DNA from: Gemmatimonadetes bacterium bin94
GTDB lineage: Bacteria; Gemmatimonadota; Gemmatimonadetes; Longimicrobiales; Gaopeijiaceae
NCBI GenBank assembly: GCA_002238865.1
Contig: MPNE01000024.1
Span: 1 to 63,258 of the forward strand
Length of the DNA: 63,258 bases
Direction: 5' to 3'
Shown: positions 25,213 through 34,851 of the stretch, piece by piece
How the letters are laid out: every line of letters starts with the position of its first letter
How positions within the stretch are numbered: position 1 is the first letter of the stretch
The notes under the pieces: model-generated
What the model was told of the DNA's origin: nothing
Databases searched by the model: none
What the model saw: only the letters and a program-made list of their open reading frames with translations
Made by a program: the position numbers and the translations under genes

Positions 25213-26409
25213 ATGGCCGGCCAGGTGCGACTTGCCGTTGTGGTGGTGTCCCTCGGCTTGCTGTCCTGTGGCGACGCAGGGGGCGGCGACCATCCTCTGG
25301 TCGAGCAACGGGACAGTGCCGGAACGCTCATCGTTGAGGCGTTGCGTCCGGTCTGGGGCGACGCGGACCCGGCGCGGTGGACCATCGACCCGGATCCCGC
25401 CGTCGACCTTACCGTGAGCGGCACCGGATCGGACCACGAATTCTACCGGGTGCGCGGCATGGCGCTCCTCTCGGACGGGTCGGTGGCGGTCGCGGACGGG
25501 GGCTCGAACGAGGTCCGGCTCTACTCTGACGACGGCGGCTTTCGCGGCTCGGCGGGTGGGGAGGGCGAGGGTCCCGGAGAGTTCGACATGATCCGGGGAT
25601 TGCAACGCGGGCGTGGCGATACCCTGCTCGCGCTCGACCGATCCGATCGCGTCGCGGCGTTTGCGCCCGATCTCACCTTCGTCGCCAGTTCCCGGCTGGC
25701 ACCCTTTTCGGAGGCAATCTACGATCTTGATGACGGTACGATGGTCGTGGAGACCGAAACCATGTCGCTGGAGATCTACGAGGGCGGCGGGTTGGTGCGC
25801 AGGCCCAGGGTTCTATGGCACTTCGATCCGGGGGACGAGCGCATCGACAGCATCGGCGAGACCGCGGGCACCGAGGAGCACGTGGTTGTTTCCGGAGAAC
25901 GCCAGGGGCAAACCGGCACCCTCTTCGGCAAGAGTGCGCAGATCGCCACGCACGGTGGAAAGATCTACCACGGCCGGGCGAACGCGATGGAGGTGGAGGA
26001 ACGTACGGCGGCGGGCGACCTGGTCCGAATTCTGCGGATCCGTGACTTCCCGCTGCTCTTGACCGCCGAACAGATCAGCGCGGAGCGAACAGCGATGCTG
26101 GGCGAGGAATCCGTGTCCTGGTGGCGGGACGTCGTAGCCCAAGTGCCCGCGCCGTCGACCCGGCCTGCCTACGACGACATCATTTCGGACCCGACCGGCG
26201 CGCTCTGGCTCCGCCCCTTCCGCGGTCGCAGCGAATTGGAGGGGCCGGAGACGTGGCATGTGATCACGACGGACGGAATGTGGCTCGGTGGCGTGGAGAT
26301 TCCCGAGAACTTCCGTGTCATGGACATCGGGATGGACGCTGTGCTCGGAGTCCGGCGGGATGAACTGGACGTCGAGCACCCGCAGGTGCTGCGGCTCCGC
26401 CGGGAGTGA
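25213..26409 (+). CDS. 6-bladed beta-propeller lipoprotein, second of a tandem pair
   Basis: The protein has 398 residues and parallels its upstream neighbour block for block: LIVEALRPVWGDADP, GMALLSDGSVAVADG, GGEGEGPGEFD, MEVEERTAAGDLVRILRIRD and NFRVMDIGMDAVLGVRRDEL. The signal sequence ends LGLLSCGDAG, a lipobox. ATG 25213 follows the first copy by 10 bp, so the two are one operon created by tandem duplication. Divergence is spread evenly, which suggests both copies have been kept under selection. Confidence 0.8.
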   Translation: MAGQVRLAVVVVSLGLLSCGDAGGGDHPLVEQRDSAGTLIVEALRPVWGDADPARWTIDPDPAVDLTVSGTGSDHEFYRVRGMALLSDGSVAVADGGSNEVRLYSDDGGFRGSAGGEGEGPGEFDMIRGLQRGRGDTLLALDRSDRVAAFAPDLTFVASSRLAPFSEAIYDLDDGTMVVETETMSLEIYEGGGLVRRPRVLWHFDPGDERIDSIGETAGTEEHVVVSGERQGQTGTLFGKSAQIATHGGKIYHGRANAMEVEERTAAGDLVRILRIRDFPLLLTAEQISAERTAMLGEESVSWWRDVVAQVPAPSTRPAYDDIISDPTGALWLRPFRGRSELEGPETWHVITTDGMWLGGVEIPENFRVMDIGMDAVLGVRRDELDVEHPQVLRLRRE

Positions 26410-26467
26410 GTCCACGGTATCCGGGCCTTGCCCGCCGGGCGTATCGAGCCGAGCGCCGTCTTTCCTC

Positions 26468-27871
26468 CTACCGCACCAGATGCAGCTCCGTCTGCCTCCT
26501 CAACGACCAGCGGATCTCCCCGTCCGCGGTGATCTCTGCTTCTTCCTCCTGGGCCATCCTGACGGGCTGCCCGTCCCACTCGGGCACGGGTGTGGTGACC
26601 TGTAGTTCGGTGGAGAACCACATGCTGGGGATCACAAACGGGTCGCCGCGTCCCGGGACGCCCGTCTGGTAGTCCCAGAGGCCGATCAGGGGGCCCGCTC
26701 CGTGGCCGTGATCACCGATCGGGTGGGTGTACATGGTGCCGTTGAGCCCCTCGGCGCGCATCTTCTCCAGCACCGAGGCCAGGATTTCGTTCCCGCTCCG
26801 CCCCACCTTCGTCTCCTCCAGCAGGATGTCCTGCAGACGGTTCGAATTGGCGAGCGCCTGCCGCAACCCTGCCGGCGCTTCGGTTTCGCCTTCGCGGAGG
26901 ACATAGGCCATATGCTGCGTGTCGGTCGCCAGTCCGAGCGCGACGATCCCGAAGTCGCAGTGCAGCACGTCGCCCCGCTCGATCACCGGGGGGTCCGAAC
27001 CGGCCATTGACGCGCCCCGGCGCTGCACCGAGACCGATGGCTGGAACCACGAGCCCAGTCCCAGATCGTGTACGCGCTGGCGCATCCACCACACCACGTC
27101 CGCGGTGGTCGTCCTGCCGGGCTCGATCACGACGTCGGAGAAGGCCGTGGCGATGATCTCGTGCACGATCGCCTGCATCTTGCGGTAGACGGGGGTCATC
27201 GCGGGGACGCGCATGGCCAGGTAGTCGATCGCGAGCAGCGGCTCCCGCACGACCCGCCCCGCCAGATCGGGGCCGAGCGCCTCTTCCATCTGCTCCCACT
27301 CGCCTGCCGTGAGACCATCGGCGAAGTTGTGGTCGTGTGAAATATTGACCGCGATCCGCGCGGGGTCGCGCTCGCGCACCATGCGGGCGAAGAGATCCCA
27401 CTGGTCCTTGCCCCAGAGTTCGGCAGAGCGGCCGTCGGGGGCTGTCGCGGTGGCACGCACGGCCTCGTAGGCGCCGCCCTGGGACGTGCCTCCAAGCGCG
27501 AGCCGCTCCACACCGTCGGCCGGGCCGCGATCGTGGAACATGTAGATCGTGCGGCGCCGCGCGGCGAAGGTGGTGGGCGAGACGAGAGCCGGAAAGACGG
27601 GATCCTCGTTGTACTCGCGCATGGTCACGACCCACATGTCCACGCCGTGCTTCCGCATCAGCATGGGCAGGTTCTTCTCCAGCCGCTCTTCGAGCCAGGC
27701 CTGCTGCGTGCGTGCCTGCTCGCGCAGAGTGCCGAAGGGCCGCTCGGGGTGGTAGTCACGGGCCTGGCCGGAGAGGGGGGCCGCGGGAAACTGGAGGAGG
27801 ACGGCCAGGCAGAGGGCCGGGACGCAGGCGAGTGTTTGACGATTGATCGGGCTGGTCATCGTGTCGCTCAT
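26468..27871 (-). CDS. exported M24-family (aminopeptidase P-like) metallopeptidase
   Basis: The protein has 467 residues. A signal peptide (CLAVLLQFPAAPLSGQ) precedes an N-terminal creatinase-like domain (MLMRKHGVDMWVVTMREY) and the pita-bread catalytic domain. Likely metal ligands are the two Asp of LHCDFGIVALGLATDTQHM, the His of THPIGDHGHGAG and the Glu of WFSTELQVTTPV. The family removes N-terminal residues before proline or acts on related amides. ATG 27871 overlaps the thioredoxin stop (ATGA). It is third in the tesB-thioredoxin-peptidase unit. Confidence 0.8.
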   Translation of the reverse strand: MSDTMTSPINRQTLACVPALCLAVLLQFPAAPLSGQARDYHPERPFGTLREQARTQQAWLEERLEKNLPMLMRKHGVDMWVVTMREYNEDPVFPALVSPTTFAARRRTIYMFHDRGPADGVERLALGGTSQGGAYEAVRATATAPDGRSAELWGKDQWDLFARMVRERDPARIAVNISHDHNFADGLTAGEWEQMEEALGPDLAGRVVREPLLAIDYLAMRVPAMTPVYRKMQAIVHEIIATAFSDVVIEPGRTTTADVVWWMRQRVHDLGLGSWFQPSVSVQRRGASMAGSDPPVIERGDVLHCDFGIVALGLATDTQHMAYVLREGETEAPAGLRQALANSNRLQDILLEETKVGRSGNEILASVLEKMRAEGLNGTMYTHPIGDHGHGAGPLIGLWDYQTGVPGRGDPFVIPSMWFSTELQVTTPVPEWDGQPVRMAQEEEAEITADGEIRWSLRRQTELHLVR

Positions 27872-28404
27872 CGGGTTGCGGGGTCGGTTGCACCTGACCG
27901 AATCAGGTCCAGGACTTCGGCCACTATCGCGTTCCCCTTGTCGCGGGCGTAGAACCTGCGGGTCTCGGCGTATCGCGGGGTGGGATCCATCTTCATCCCC
28001 TCTTCCATCACCCACTTCTGGAGTACCGTTGGCCGAGGTCCCCACCAGCCCCGTTCCCGGTAGTCCTCGTCGAGGAGGATCACCACCGGAATCGAGCGGC
28101 TCCGTCCGTTGGTCAGGTGCGCGTCCATCAAATCGAGATTCTCATCTCTGTTCAGCACGCGCAGCTCGACACGGTCCAGTGCCTCGGCCAGGCGGGCGAC
28201 CACGGGGAGGATGTTGACCGCATCCCCGCACCAGTCCTCGCTCAAGGCAAGAAGGCGCCACGCGCCGGGGAGGGCGCGGGCTTGCTCGACAACGTCGTCG
28301 GGCAGTCGCACCCGCTGATAGACGCCGTGCCACAGCTCCTCGTTCTTGCGGACGGTCTCCAGGTAGGCGGGGAAGGGGAGGGCGGATTCGAATCTGTCAC
28401 GCAT
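27868..28404 (-). CDS. thioredoxin-family protein with a single active-site Cys
   Basis: The protein has 178 residues with a thioredoxin fold. The strand-loop LLALSEDWCGDAVNILPV keeps only the first Cys of CxxC, and SIPVVILLDEDY supplies the cis-Pro strand. A monothiol site suggests disulfide relay or glutathione chemistry, not classical thioredoxin activity. ATG 28404 overlaps the end of tesB by 8 bp, and the gene's own stop overlaps the peptidase start, so all three genes are coupled. No signal peptide. Confidence 0.8.
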   Translation of the reverse strand: MRDRFESALPFPAYLETVRKNEELWHGVYQRVRLPDDVVEQARALPGAWRLLALSEDWCGDAVNILPVVARLAEALDRVELRVLNRDENLDLMDAHLTNGRSRSIPVVILLDEDYRERGWWGPRPTVLQKWVMEEGMKMDPTPRYAETRRFYARDKGNAIVAEVLDLIRSGATDPATR

Positions 28405-29293
28405 GGGTTTCTCTTGTTTGCGGCGGGCTGCCGGTGCGGATCCGGAGCAGCCCTTCCTGGGCGGCCGACGCGACCACTTCTCCGTCGCGAGTGAAGAAAG
28501 TTCCCCTCGCGAAGCCTTTGGCGCCATGGGTCACGGGGCTGTCCACCACGTAGAGGAGCCACTCGTCCGCGCGGAACGGGCGGTGGAACCAGAGTGAGTG
28601 GTCCAGCGAAGCTACCATGAGATCCTTGTCACGAACGTTGCGGCCGTGCGGCTGCAGCGCTGTCGCCAGGATCCCGTAGTCGGAAGCGTATGCCAGAGCG
28701 GCCTGGTGATGCACCGGGTTGTCGTCCAGTGGCTCCACCGTCTTCACCCAGGTATGGCGGACGGGATCGCGCGGAGCCGGGTCGAAGGAGTCGTAGGGAT
28801 CTACCTGCCGGAAGTCGATGGGCCGGTCCTGGGTCAGGACCTCCCTGACGGATTCGGGAATCCGGCCGGCCTCCCCGCGCAGAATGTCCAGGTCCGAGCG
28901 CACGTCTTCGGGGGGCGGCACGTCGGGCATGGGTGCATGGTGCGACAAGCCGGCCTCGGTCCGGTGAAAGGAGGCCGACAGCGTGAAGATGGCCCTGCCG
29001 TGCTGAATGGCCCGTACATTGCGCGTGGTGAAGCTCCGGCCGTCGCGAAGGCAGTCGACGAAGTAGACCACCGGGATGGCCAGGTCGCCCTCGAGGATGA
29101 AATAGCCGTGCAGCGAGTGCGCCGAGCGGTCCGCGTGCTCGATGGTGCGCCGGGCCGCCACCAGCGCCTGCGCGAGGACCTGTCCGCCAAAGATTCTTCC
29201 GGCACCGAGGTCGCGGTTCTGGCCGCGATAGATGTTGCTCTCGATGGGTTCGAGGTCGAGCAGCTCGATCAGGGCTTGGGTGGAACGGGCCAT
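28397..29293 (-). CDS. tesB: acyl-CoA thioesterase II
   Basis: The protein has 298 residues, the normal TesB length, as a double hotdog fold. Landmarks are YRGQNRDLGAGRIFGGQVLAQAL at the N-terminus (first 20: YRGQNRDLGAGRIFGGQVLA), SLHGYFILEGD, the catalytic-region SLDHSLWFHRPFRADEWLLY, and FTRDGEVVASAAQEGLLR. It hydrolyses acyl-CoA to fatty acid and CoA in the cytoplasm. It heads the three-gene unit with thioredoxin and M24 peptidase. ATG 29293 is the first in-frame start at the domain boundary; longer readings upstream are shadows. Confidence 0.9.
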   Translation of the reverse strand: MARSTQALIELLDLEPIESNIYRGQNRDLGAGRIFGGQVLAQALVAARRTIEHADRSAHSLHGYFILEGDLAIPVVYFVDCLRDGRSFTTRNVRAIQHGRAIFTLSASFHRTEAGLSHHAPMPDVPPPEDVRSDLDILRGEAGRIPESVREVLTQDRPIDFRQVDPYDSFDPAPRDPVRHTWVKTVEPLDDNPVHHQAALAYASDYGILATALQPHGRNVRDKDLMVASLDHSLWFHRPFRADEWLLYVVDSPVTHGAKGFARGTFFTRDGEVVASAAQEGLLRIRTGSPPQTRETHA

Positions 29294-29359
29294 GGGCTCA
29301 TGATACCGAAAAGCGGCCAGGCGTGCATCGTGGGCACCGGCGGCCGTTACTTTTCGGGT

Positions 29360-31054
29360 ATGCCCTTCCTCTCCCTGCCCATGCGCGATCCAAGGCCAGG
29401 ATCCCCCCTCCGCCACCTCGCGTGGCCCGTCCTGGTCATCGCCCTCGCGGCGCCGACGCGGTCCGCCCCCCCCGCCCCGGCCCAGCTCCCCCCATCCGAC
29501 CCGGCCCCGCTCCCCCCACCCGACCCGGTCACGCGGCCCGCCGTCGATGTCGTCGAGCTCACGGCGGTCCGGGTCCACCAGGACCTGCTCGCGTCCAGGT
29601 ACACGGTCACGGAACTCGTTCAGGCGTTCCTGGACCGGATCGCGCGGTACGAGGACCACTACAACGCCTTCATTTCGATGAATCCGGAGGCGCTGGCCGT
29701 GGCGGCCACGCTGGACGAAGAGCTGCGCGCCTCGGGCCCGCGCGGCCCTCTGCACGGCGTCCCGGTCGTGATCAAGGACAACCTCGACTACGCGGGGCTG
29801 GTGACCACGGCGGGCTTCAACGGCTTCAGTTCTGCGACCGGGGGCATCGACATGGTGCCCGGGGACGACGCCGCCGCCGTGCAGCGGCTCAAGGACGCCG
29901 GCGCGGTCATCGTGGGCAAGACGAACATGCCTGACTTCGCCGGCCACGGGACCCGCACTCGCAGCTCGGTGGCCGGTGAGACGCTGAACCCCTACGCGAC
30001 CGACCGCGTCCCGGGCGGATCGAGCGGGGGCACCGCGACTGCCGTCAACGCCAGCTTCGCGGTGCTGGGCCTCGGAACGGAGACCGGCGGCTCGATCCAG
30101 AATCCCGCCGCCGCCCAGGCACTGGTCGGGTTCAAGCCGACCTTCGGGCTGGTGCCTCTGGAGGGTGTAGTGCCCATCGACGCCACCTACCGGGACGTCG
30201 TGGGGCCGCTCACCAGGACGGTGCGCGACGCCGCACTGACCCTCGACGTCATCGCCGGGCCCACCGTGGACGATCCGGCCACCTTTGCCGCTGCGGAGCA
30301 CATCCCCGAAGCGGGCTATTCGGCGGCGTTGACCACGACCGCACTCGAAGGGAAGCGCTTCGGCCTCGTGGGCCCGGGTTGGCGGGAATCCTACCTGCCG
30401 CTGGCGCCCGAGACCGAAGTCCTGTACCGGGAAGCCGTTGCGGCACTGCAGGCCGAAGGGGCCGACGTCGTCGAGGATCCCTTCGAGGACCGGGGATGGG
30501 TCGACCTCTACGGCGAGCGCCCGTCGGTTCCGACCGTGGGGAGCCACGACCTTCTCGCATACCTGCAGGGCCTCGGACCGGGCGCCGCCTTCCACACCGT
30601 GGAGGAGTGGGAGGCGCTTTCGGGACGCCAGTTCCGGGGTGGGCGCGGGCGCAGACCTCCGGCCGCGCCGACCGCCACTGAAGAAGGGGACGCGTTCCAG
30701 GCCTGGCGCATGGAGATGCGTGCCCTGTTCAGAGCGGTCGTGGAAGACCACCAGCTGGACGGCCTTTTCTTCCCCCAGGCGGGAGAACCGATCCGCCCAC
30801 TGGTGGAGGACCCGGAGCGCCTCGACTACCGGCCCAACAACCATGCCGAACTGCCAAGCAACATCATCAACGACATCGGCCTTCCAACCGTCACGGTTCC
30901 CTTTTCCTACTACGACGACGGAACCCCCTTCGTCCTGGCCTTCATCGGGGATCTTTGGACCGACGCCGATCTGCTCGCGTATGCGCACGACCTGGAGCGG
31001 GCGACCCAGGCTCGAGTGCCGCCGAAACTGACGGCAGAGCCGGGCAACCCGTGA
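29360..31054 (+). CDS. exported amidase of the amidase-signature family
   Basis: The protein has 564 residues. A signal-like segment (LAWPVLVIALAAPTRS) and a Pro-rich linker precede the amidase domain. The catalytic Lys lies in GVPVVIKDNLDYAG, the cis-Ser in DRVPGGSSGGTATAV and the nucleophile Ser in GTETGGSIQNPAAAQ. The family hydrolyses amides; the substrate is unknown. The signal suggests a periplasmic location, whereas GatA-type enzymes are cytoplasmic. An ATG at 29381 is an alternative start; neither has a strong ribosome binding site. Confidence 0.85.
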   Translation: MPFLSLPMRDPRPGSPLRHLAWPVLVIALAAPTRSAPPAPAQLPPSDPAPLPPPDPVTRPAVDVVELTAVRVHQDLLASRYTVTELVQAFLDRIARYEDHYNAFISMNPEALAVAATLDEELRASGPRGPLHGVPVVIKDNLDYAGLVTTAGFNGFSSATGGIDMVPGDDAAAVQRLKDAGAVIVGKTNMPDFAGHGTRTRSSVAGETLNPYATDRVPGGSSGGTATAVNASFAVLGLGTETGGSIQNPAAAQALVGFKPTFGLVPLEGVVPIDATYRDVVGPLTRTVRDAALTLDVIAGPTVDDPATFAAAEHIPEAGYSAALTTTALEGKRFGLVGPGWRESYLPLAPETEVLYREAVAALQAEGADVVEDPFEDRGWVDLYGERPSVPTVGSHDLLAYLQGLGPGAAFHTVEEWEALSGRQFRGGRGRRPPAAPTATEEGDAFQAWRMEMRALFRAVVEDHQLDGLFFPQAGEPIRPLVEDPERLDYRPNNHAELPSNIINDIGLPTVTVPFSYYDDGTPFVLAFIGDLWTDADLLAYAHDLERATQARVPPKLTAEPGNP

Positions 31055-31237
31055 CCTGACTCCGCGTCGCACAAGGCGCCGGGTTGACTCGTTGTGGACG
31101 AATTGTCAACCACGCTTGCGTCTGCAGGCCGCGTTTCGCAGTCTCCCCAAGGCAAGATCCGTGACCGCTCGTTCGCAGTCGCGACGACGGCACGTCCGCA
31201 CCCCAGCACGCCGGCCTCGTCCGGGTAAGGCAGCCAG

Positions 31238-33826
31238 ATGTCCGCTTCACGCACGGTCGCACGATTCCCCCTCGTTCTTTTCGTCGCCGCCATGGCCCTC
31301 ACCGTTCCCGTTCCCCCCGCCGCGGCTCAGGAAGCCCTGCCGGGCATCGCGGAAAAGACTGATGGCACCACTCCCATGGAGGGCTTCTTCAACCTCTACT
31401 GGGACGACGGCGAGGGGGTGCTATACTGGGAACTGGACCTCGGTGCCGGCGAATTCCTCTACCAGGTCTCGATGGGTTCGGGGCTGGGGTCGAATCCGGT
31501 GGGCATCGATCGCGGCCAGCTCCGGGGCACACATGTCCTGGAAGCCAGGCGGGTGGGACCACGGGTCCTGCTCATGGAGCCCAACTACCAGTTCCAGGCA
31601 CGCAGCGACAATGCGACCGAAGTGCAGGCTGTACGGGACGCGTTCGCGCCGTCGGTCTACTGGGGGTTCGACATCGTGGCCCGGACCGGGGACAGGGTGC
31701 TGGTGGACGCAACGCCCTTCTTCCTCCGCGACGCACGCGACGTGATCGGGCAGATCGCCCAGCGCAACCAGGGCACCTTCCGCCTCGACGCGTCCCGTTC
31801 GGCCATTCACCTGCCCGCGACCCGGTCGTTCCCGGAGAACACCGAGGTCGAGTCACTCCTTACCTTCACCAGCGACAATCCGGGTGGACTGGTTCGCGGC
31901 GTGGCGATCAATCCCCAGGCCGTGACGTTGCGCCAGCACCATTCGTTCATTCAGCTCCCCGACGACGGCTACCGGACCCGGGTCGCGGATCCGCGCGTCG
32001 GCGTCAACGGTCCGACCCTCTTCGACTACGCGACCCCGATCGACGAAGACCTCCGCCTCCGCCTCGCCTCTCGTCACAGGCTCCAGAAGCGGAATCCGGG
32101 TCCGGGGCCGTCGGAGCCGGTGGAACCGATCATCTACCATGTGGATCCGGGCACGCCCGAGCCGATCCGCAGCGCCCTGATCGAAGGGGCTGCCTGGTGG
32201 GCGGACGCATTCGAAGCGGCCGGCTTCATCGACGGTTACCGCGTGGAGGTGCTGCCCGACGGCGTGGACCCGCAGGACATCCGCTACAACATGATTCACT
32301 GGACCCACCGGCGGACGCGGGGATACTCCTACGGGAACACGGTGACCGACCCCCGCACAGGCGAGATCATCCGCGGCGTGGTCAACCTTGGCAGCCTGCG
32401 GCTTCGCCAGGACTACCTTCACGGCCAGGGAATGGTCGCTCCCTTCGTGGGCACGGTCGGTGGCGGGTCGGCTGACGGCGGACCGCTCGGTGTGCAGGGG
32501 GGCGCGTCCGGGCACTCTCTTTCCTGCGGCATGGCCGCGGCACCCGCCTTCGAGTACCTCGCCCAGCTGGCCGGCAATTCGGACGCCGTCGAGATGGCGC
32601 TGGCCCGGGTGCGGCAGCTGTCGGCCCACGAAGTTGGCCACACTCTGGGCTTTCCGCACAACTACATCGCCAGCACGTATGGCCGCGAGAGCGTGATGGA
32701 CTATCCGGCACCGTACGTCGAGATCGACGGTGACGGCGACCTGGACCTCTCCAACGCGTACGTGCAACGGATCGGCGAATACGACAAACTCTCGGTCGAC
32801 TGGCTGTACCGCGAGTTTCCGGAGGGTACCGACGAGGACGCCGCTCTGGAAGAGATCGCCATGCAGGGTCTCCGTGACGGACTCCTCTTCATGGCCCACA
32901 CGAACAACAACTTCATCGGCGCCGGCCACCCCTACGCGAGCGTCTGGGACAACGGATCGAACCTGGTTGACCACCTCAAACACGAGATCCGGGTACGCAA
33001 CATCGGGCTGCGGGACTTCGGCGAGAGTGTGATCGGCACGGGTCGGCCGCTGTCGGATCTGGAGTTCGTGCTCCTGCCCTTGTACATGCACCACCGCTTC
33101 CAGCTGCGCTCCGGTGCGCAGAGCCTGGGCGGCGCGGACTACAGCTACGCACTCCGGGGCGACGGGCAGACGCCGGTGTCGATCGTGCCGGGCGAGGAAC
33201 AGCGGGACGCGCTCGAGACAATCCTGTCGGCGCTGACGGTGGATTTCCTGGCCCTCCCCGAAGAGGTGGTCGCCATGATCCCCCCACCTGCGTTCCGGCA
33301 CGGTGAGGGCGAGATCTTCGCGGGGCACACCGAGGTGCTCTTCGACCCGCTGGGCGCCGCCGAGGCCGCCGCCGACTTCACCGTGGGCGAGATCCTGCAT
33401 CCGGCGAGGATGGCCCGCCTGGTGGTGTACGGAAGCATGGGCGACTACCCGGACCTGGAAGAGGTGGTGGACCGGCTCCTCGCCGCCACGTGGGGTGCCG
33501 CGAACGAAGGTGACGAATACCGCATGAGGGTTCAGCACGTGATCCAGCGGGCCGTGGTCGATCGCATGATGCAGGAAGCGGGGAGTGCGGGCACCATGAC
33601 CGAGGCGCGAGCCGTGCTCTCGGACCGCCTGCACGACCTGGCCGGGCGCCTGGAAGCGCTGATGAACCCCTCGCCGCATGAGCGCCTGGTCGCAGCCGAC
33701 ATCCGCAGGTGGCAGGCCAGGATCGAGAATACCACGCCGGGCCCGTCGCTTCAGCTGCCGGCCGGGGATCCGATCGGGGGTTCCGCGACGACCGCGAAAG
33801 CGGTTCCGGGTCGGACGGGGCGTTAG
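31238..33826 (+). CDS. exported zinc metalloprotease with DUF5117-like N-terminus
   Basis: The protein has 862 residues. The signal peptide ends near PVPPAAAQ. The N-terminal region contains FNLYWDDGEGVLYWELDLG, a DUF5117-type start. The catalytic motif is extended metzincin-like, HEVGHTLGFPHN, with a following VMDY Met-turn. The C-terminal 350 residues are helical. The protease is expected in the periplasm or outside the cell. The 183 bp upstream of it hold no gene or clear promoter. Confidence 0.85.
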   Translation: MSASRTVARFPLVLFVAAMALTVPVPPAAAQEALPGIAEKTDGTTPMEGFFNLYWDDGEGVLYWELDLGAGEFLYQVSMGSGLGSNPVGIDRGQLRGTHVLEARRVGPRVLLMEPNYQFQARSDNATEVQAVRDAFAPSVYWGFDIVARTGDRVLVDATPFFLRDARDVIGQIAQRNQGTFRLDASRSAIHLPATRSFPENTEVESLLTFTSDNPGGLVRGVAINPQAVTLRQHHSFIQLPDDGYRTRVADPRVGVNGPTLFDYATPIDEDLRLRLASRHRLQKRNPGPGPSEPVEPIIYHVDPGTPEPIRSALIEGAAWWADAFEAAGFIDGYRVEVLPDGVDPQDIRYNMIHWTHRRTRGYSYGNTVTDPRTGEIIRGVVNLGSLRLRQDYLHGQGMVAPFVGTVGGGSADGGPLGVQGGASGHSLSCGMAAAPAFEYLAQLAGNSDAVEMALARVRQLSAHEVGHTLGFPHNYIASTYGRESVMDYPAPYVEIDGDGDLDLSNAYVQRIGEYDKLSVDWLYREFPEGTDEDAALEEIAMQGLRDGLLFMAHTNNNFIGAGHPYASVWDNGSNLVDHLKHEIRVRNIGLRDFGESVIGTGRPLSDLEFVLLPLYMHHRFQLRSGAQSLGGADYSYALRGDGQTPVSIVPGEEQRDALETILSALTVDFLALPEEVVAMIPPPAFRHGEGEIFAGHTEVLFDPLGAAEAAADFTVGEILHPARMARLVVYGSMGDYPDLEEVVDRLLAATWGAANEGDEYRMRVQHVIQRAVVDRMMQEAGSAGTMTEARAVLSDRLHDLAGRLEALMNPSPHERLVAADIRRWQARIENTTPGPSLQLPAGDPIGGSATTAKAVPGRTGR

Positions 33827-34617
33827 CGGCGCGGCGCCTGGAAGCGGTATCCGAAGCCCCGGGCAGTCTCGATCCATTCGCCGGCCGTGCCGAGCTTGCC
33901 TCGAAGACGGCGCACGTGCATGTCCACCGTGCGAGTGTGGAGGCGGCCAGCTATCGCCGAGTCCACGTCCCAGGCCTCCTTGAGCAGTTGGTCGCGACTC
34001 TGCGTGCGGCCGCGACGCTCCATCAGTGTTCTGAGAAGCCGGAACTCGGTCGGGGTCAGCTGGATCTCCTCGCCCTCCAGGGTGACGATATGTGCACCGT
34101 CATCGAGCTTGAGCGGTCCCGCACGCAGAATCCTGCCTCCGCTAACGACGGACATGAGTTCGCCCTGTGCACGGCGGAGGATCGCGTCCACCCGGAGTAC
34201 CAGCTCGCGGGGGCTGAAGGGCTTCGTGAGGTAGTCGTCGGCGCCCAGCTCCAATCCCTGGATTCGGTCGACCTGCTCCCGCCTGGCGGTGAGGATGAGA
34301 ACGGGTACCGCTCGGGTTCGGGCGTCCGAGCGGATCGCTTTCAGGACATCGTCTCCGGACACGCCGGGCAGCATCCGGTCGAGGACCAGCAGGTCGGGCA
34401 GTTCGCGCTGCAGAGCGTCCAGAGCGGCCGTGCCGCTCAAGGCCGTCTCGACCCGGTATCCTTCCCGCGTGAGCTGGTACGCAATCAGAGCGGCGATCTC
34501 ACGCTCGTCCTCGACGACCAGCACGCGGGGGGCCGCCGGCTTGCTTTCGTCCGTTGCGGGAGACGCCGACATGGCCGTGCCGACGGTGCCGGCTCTCCTG
34601 CGGTCGGATGGTGTCAT
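33823..34617 (-). CDS. OmpR/PhoB-type response regulator without a nearby kinase
   Basis: The protein has 264 residues. The receiver (about 31-145) has the acidic pair in LVVEDERE, the phospho-acceptor Asp in DLLVLDRMLP, the Thr in LILTARRE and the Lys in YLTKPFSP. The C-terminal winged helix shows IQLTPTEFRLLRTLMER and RTVDMHVRRLRGKLG, ending GFGYRFQAPRR. ATG 34617 overlaps the stop of a possible small upstream ORF; M17 at 34569 is an alternative. No histidine kinase is seen in the window. The last 4 bp overlap the convergent protease gene. Confidence 0.9.
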   Translation of the reverse strand: MTPSDRRRAGTVGTAMSASPATDESKPAAPRVLVVEDEREIAALIAYQLTREGYRVETALSGTAALDALQRELPDLLVLDRMLPGVSGDDVLKAIRSDARTRAVPVLILTARREQVDRIQGLELGADDYLTKPFSPRELVLRVDAILRRAQGELMSVVSGGRILRAGPLKLDDGAHIVTLEGEEIQLTPTEFRLLRTLMERRGRTQSRDQLLKEAWDVDSAIAGRLHTRTVDMHVRRLRGKLGTAGEWIETARGFGYRFQAPRR

Positions 34618-34802
34618 GATCCGCCCCCTGGTGACGGGTCGCCGATGAGCGTCCGGTCCTCGCCGGTCACGAGTTCCGGGTCTTCATGGTAGTATCGGAA
34701 GATCTTGTATCCACCGCCTCTTTCCAAGACGCCCTTGAACAACGTCCCGGCTTGCCATGACCCGATCTCCGTGTATGATCCGCGAGGGCCGGCCGGTCGC
34801 AC
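34614..34802 (-). CDS. possible small ORF coupled to the response regulator
   Basis: A 62-codon frame from a GTG at 34802 ends in TGA overlapping the response-regulator ATG (ATGA). The peptide reads ...GSYTEIGSWQAGTLFKGVLE then RGGGYKIFRYYHEDPELVTG; it has plausible globular composition but no family I recognise. The GTG lacks a clear ribosome binding site. The overlap is the main argument for coding. Confidence 0.35.
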   Translation of the reverse strand: MRPAGPRGSYTEIGSWQAGTLFKGVLERGGGYKIFRYYHEDPELVTGEDRTLIGDPSPGGGS

Positions 34803-34851
34803 ACACGATACAGGTCGGCGGCAACGTCGGCGCGAAGATGGAGCAACCCCC

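Noticed and set aside
28598-29359. N-terminal extension of the amidase by 254 codons.
   Set aside because: Entirely antisense to tesB; the amidase has its own signal-like start.
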